Assembly: GCF_022397915.1 (NCBI RefSeq)
Contig: NZ_JAKEUO010000014.1
Coordinates: 88,809-152,808, forward strand
Source of the DNA: Vibrio sp. Isolate34
GTDB lineage: Bacteria; Pseudomonadota; Gammaproteobacteria; Enterobacterales; Vibrionaceae
Length of the DNA: 64,000 nt
Direction of reading: 5' to 3'
A program made the position numbers and the translations under genes. Of the stretch, positions 63,578 to 64,000 are shown piece after piece (position 1 is the stretch's first letter; every line of letters begins with the position of its first letter). The notes below the pieces were generated by a model. The model was not told where the DNA came from, ran no database searches, and saw only the letters and a list, made by a program, of their open reading frames with translations.

Positions 63578-63751
63578 TGTATTTAACTGCCTATCTAAGA
63601 ATAATATTTATTGTTTTTCCATATCCTATAGCAACCAATGCATTCCCTTTCACTGGGTTTCGAAACAGAATAATATTAATGAATAGGAAACGATTAAAAC
63701 ACGCAATTATTTGTCATCTTTTTTCCACATATCTATACAATTAGACACAAC

Positions 63752-63784
63752 GTATCCGCCCCATGAACCCACGGGGCGATATTA
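63752..63784. repeat. Probable end of the IS66-family element
   Basis: GTATCCGCCCC at 63752-63762 resembles IS66-type terminal ends (GTAAGCG-type). CGCCCC and GGGGCG (63757-63778 region) form a hairpin just outside the transposase stop. The exact end and target duplication cannot be seen. Confidence 0.45.
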
Positions 63785-64000
63785 CTAATGTTTGAAATTC
63801 CAAGGTAGGAGCGCATCGATATCTGGCTCTGCTTTCGCCAGCTCTTTCATGCACTTGACCATGTAGTCGTAGAGGATAAGGCCGTTGGCTTTTGCAGTTT
63901 CGACGATACTATAAAGCATCGCACTCGCTTCAGCCCCGTTAGGATTGGTCGAGAAGAGCCAGTTCTTCCTGCCAATGACCAGCGGTTTAATTGCGCGCTC
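63785..64000 (-). mobile_element. IS66-family transposase (TnpC) C-terminal part, cut by window edge
   Basis: Minus-strand codons from the window edge read ERAIKPLVIGRKNWLFSTNP, then GAEASAMLYSIVETAKANGL and DALLPWN, ending FKH and TAG at 63785. This is the C-terminal signature of IS66 TnpC (GRKNWLF, IDALLPWN). The upstream part and tnpA/tnpB lie outside the window. Confidence 0.9.

Overview
The window looks like Vibrio DNA, most likely chromosome II of a Splendidus-type species. The tonB-exbB-exbD-hutBCD block, the TetR gene after it and pyrC further on match the order I remember from V. cholerae chromosome II, and the LuxM/LuxN quorum-sensing pair is a Vibrio hallmark. Species is inference; no rRNA or tRNA was seen.

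Layout. 1-4.6 kb: energy transduction and haem import (TonB, ExbB, ExbD, HutB, HutC, HutD). 4.9-18 kb: mostly housekeeping genes: a TetR regulator, YfcZ-like and DUF1496 proteins, a secreted 20-residue-repeat protein, a PlsC-like acyltransferase, a divergent NadD-like/NadE pair, a MOSC-flavoreductase-ferredoxin fusion, a tiny Pmp3 membrane protein, PyrC behind a PurR-like box and a hairpin that hides its ribosome binding site, an M14 peptidase and a BCCT betaine transporter. 18.5-26.4 kb: two-carbon metabolism: a small protein resembling one domain of malate synthase G, succinate-semialdehyde dehydrogenase, malate synthase G, a LysR regulator and isocitrate lyase. 26.5-29.6 kb: a possible ADP-ribosyltransferase-fold protein and a secreted collagenase.

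30-34.4 kb carries luxM-luxN (acyl-homoserine-lactone synthase and its hybrid receptor kinase), followed by a beheaded LysR gene in the same frame as luxN. 34.4-38 kb: a LysR regulator, an outer-membrane barrel and a DUF1254 gene broken by three nonsense codons and a frameshift. 38-49.4 kb: sugar and sulfate-ester catabolism (RpiB/DhuI-like isomerase with a KduD/DhuD-like dehydrogenase; arylsulfatase with its radical-SAM maturase and a LysR), plus an MFS transporter, a diguanylate cyclase and a PhyH dioxygenase/MDR pair. An IS5-family remnant lies directly beside the maturase gene.

49.7-56.1 kb is a decayed accessory patch: an HxlR-controlled oxidoreductase/SnoaL-like pair, an antitoxin pseudogene, hipB with a gutted hipA and several operator-like repeats, a reversed TraD fragment, and an RND efflux pump gene that has lost its N-terminus and an internal block and carries an 8-bp repeat tract. 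56.2-63.6 kb returns to ordinary genes: an AraC regulator with a DMT exporter, an OppA-type binding protein, a thioesterase, an SgrR-like regulator and an outer-membrane barrel. The window ends inside an IS66-family transposase gene.

The points most worth checking are the stand-alone malate-synthase-like domain, the Qrr-like pairing site inside luxM, the luxN/LysR junction, the pyrC leader, and the TraD/RND/HipBA scrap zone. I did not find a clearly new multi-gene defence or mobile system. All homology statements come from reading motifs by eye.
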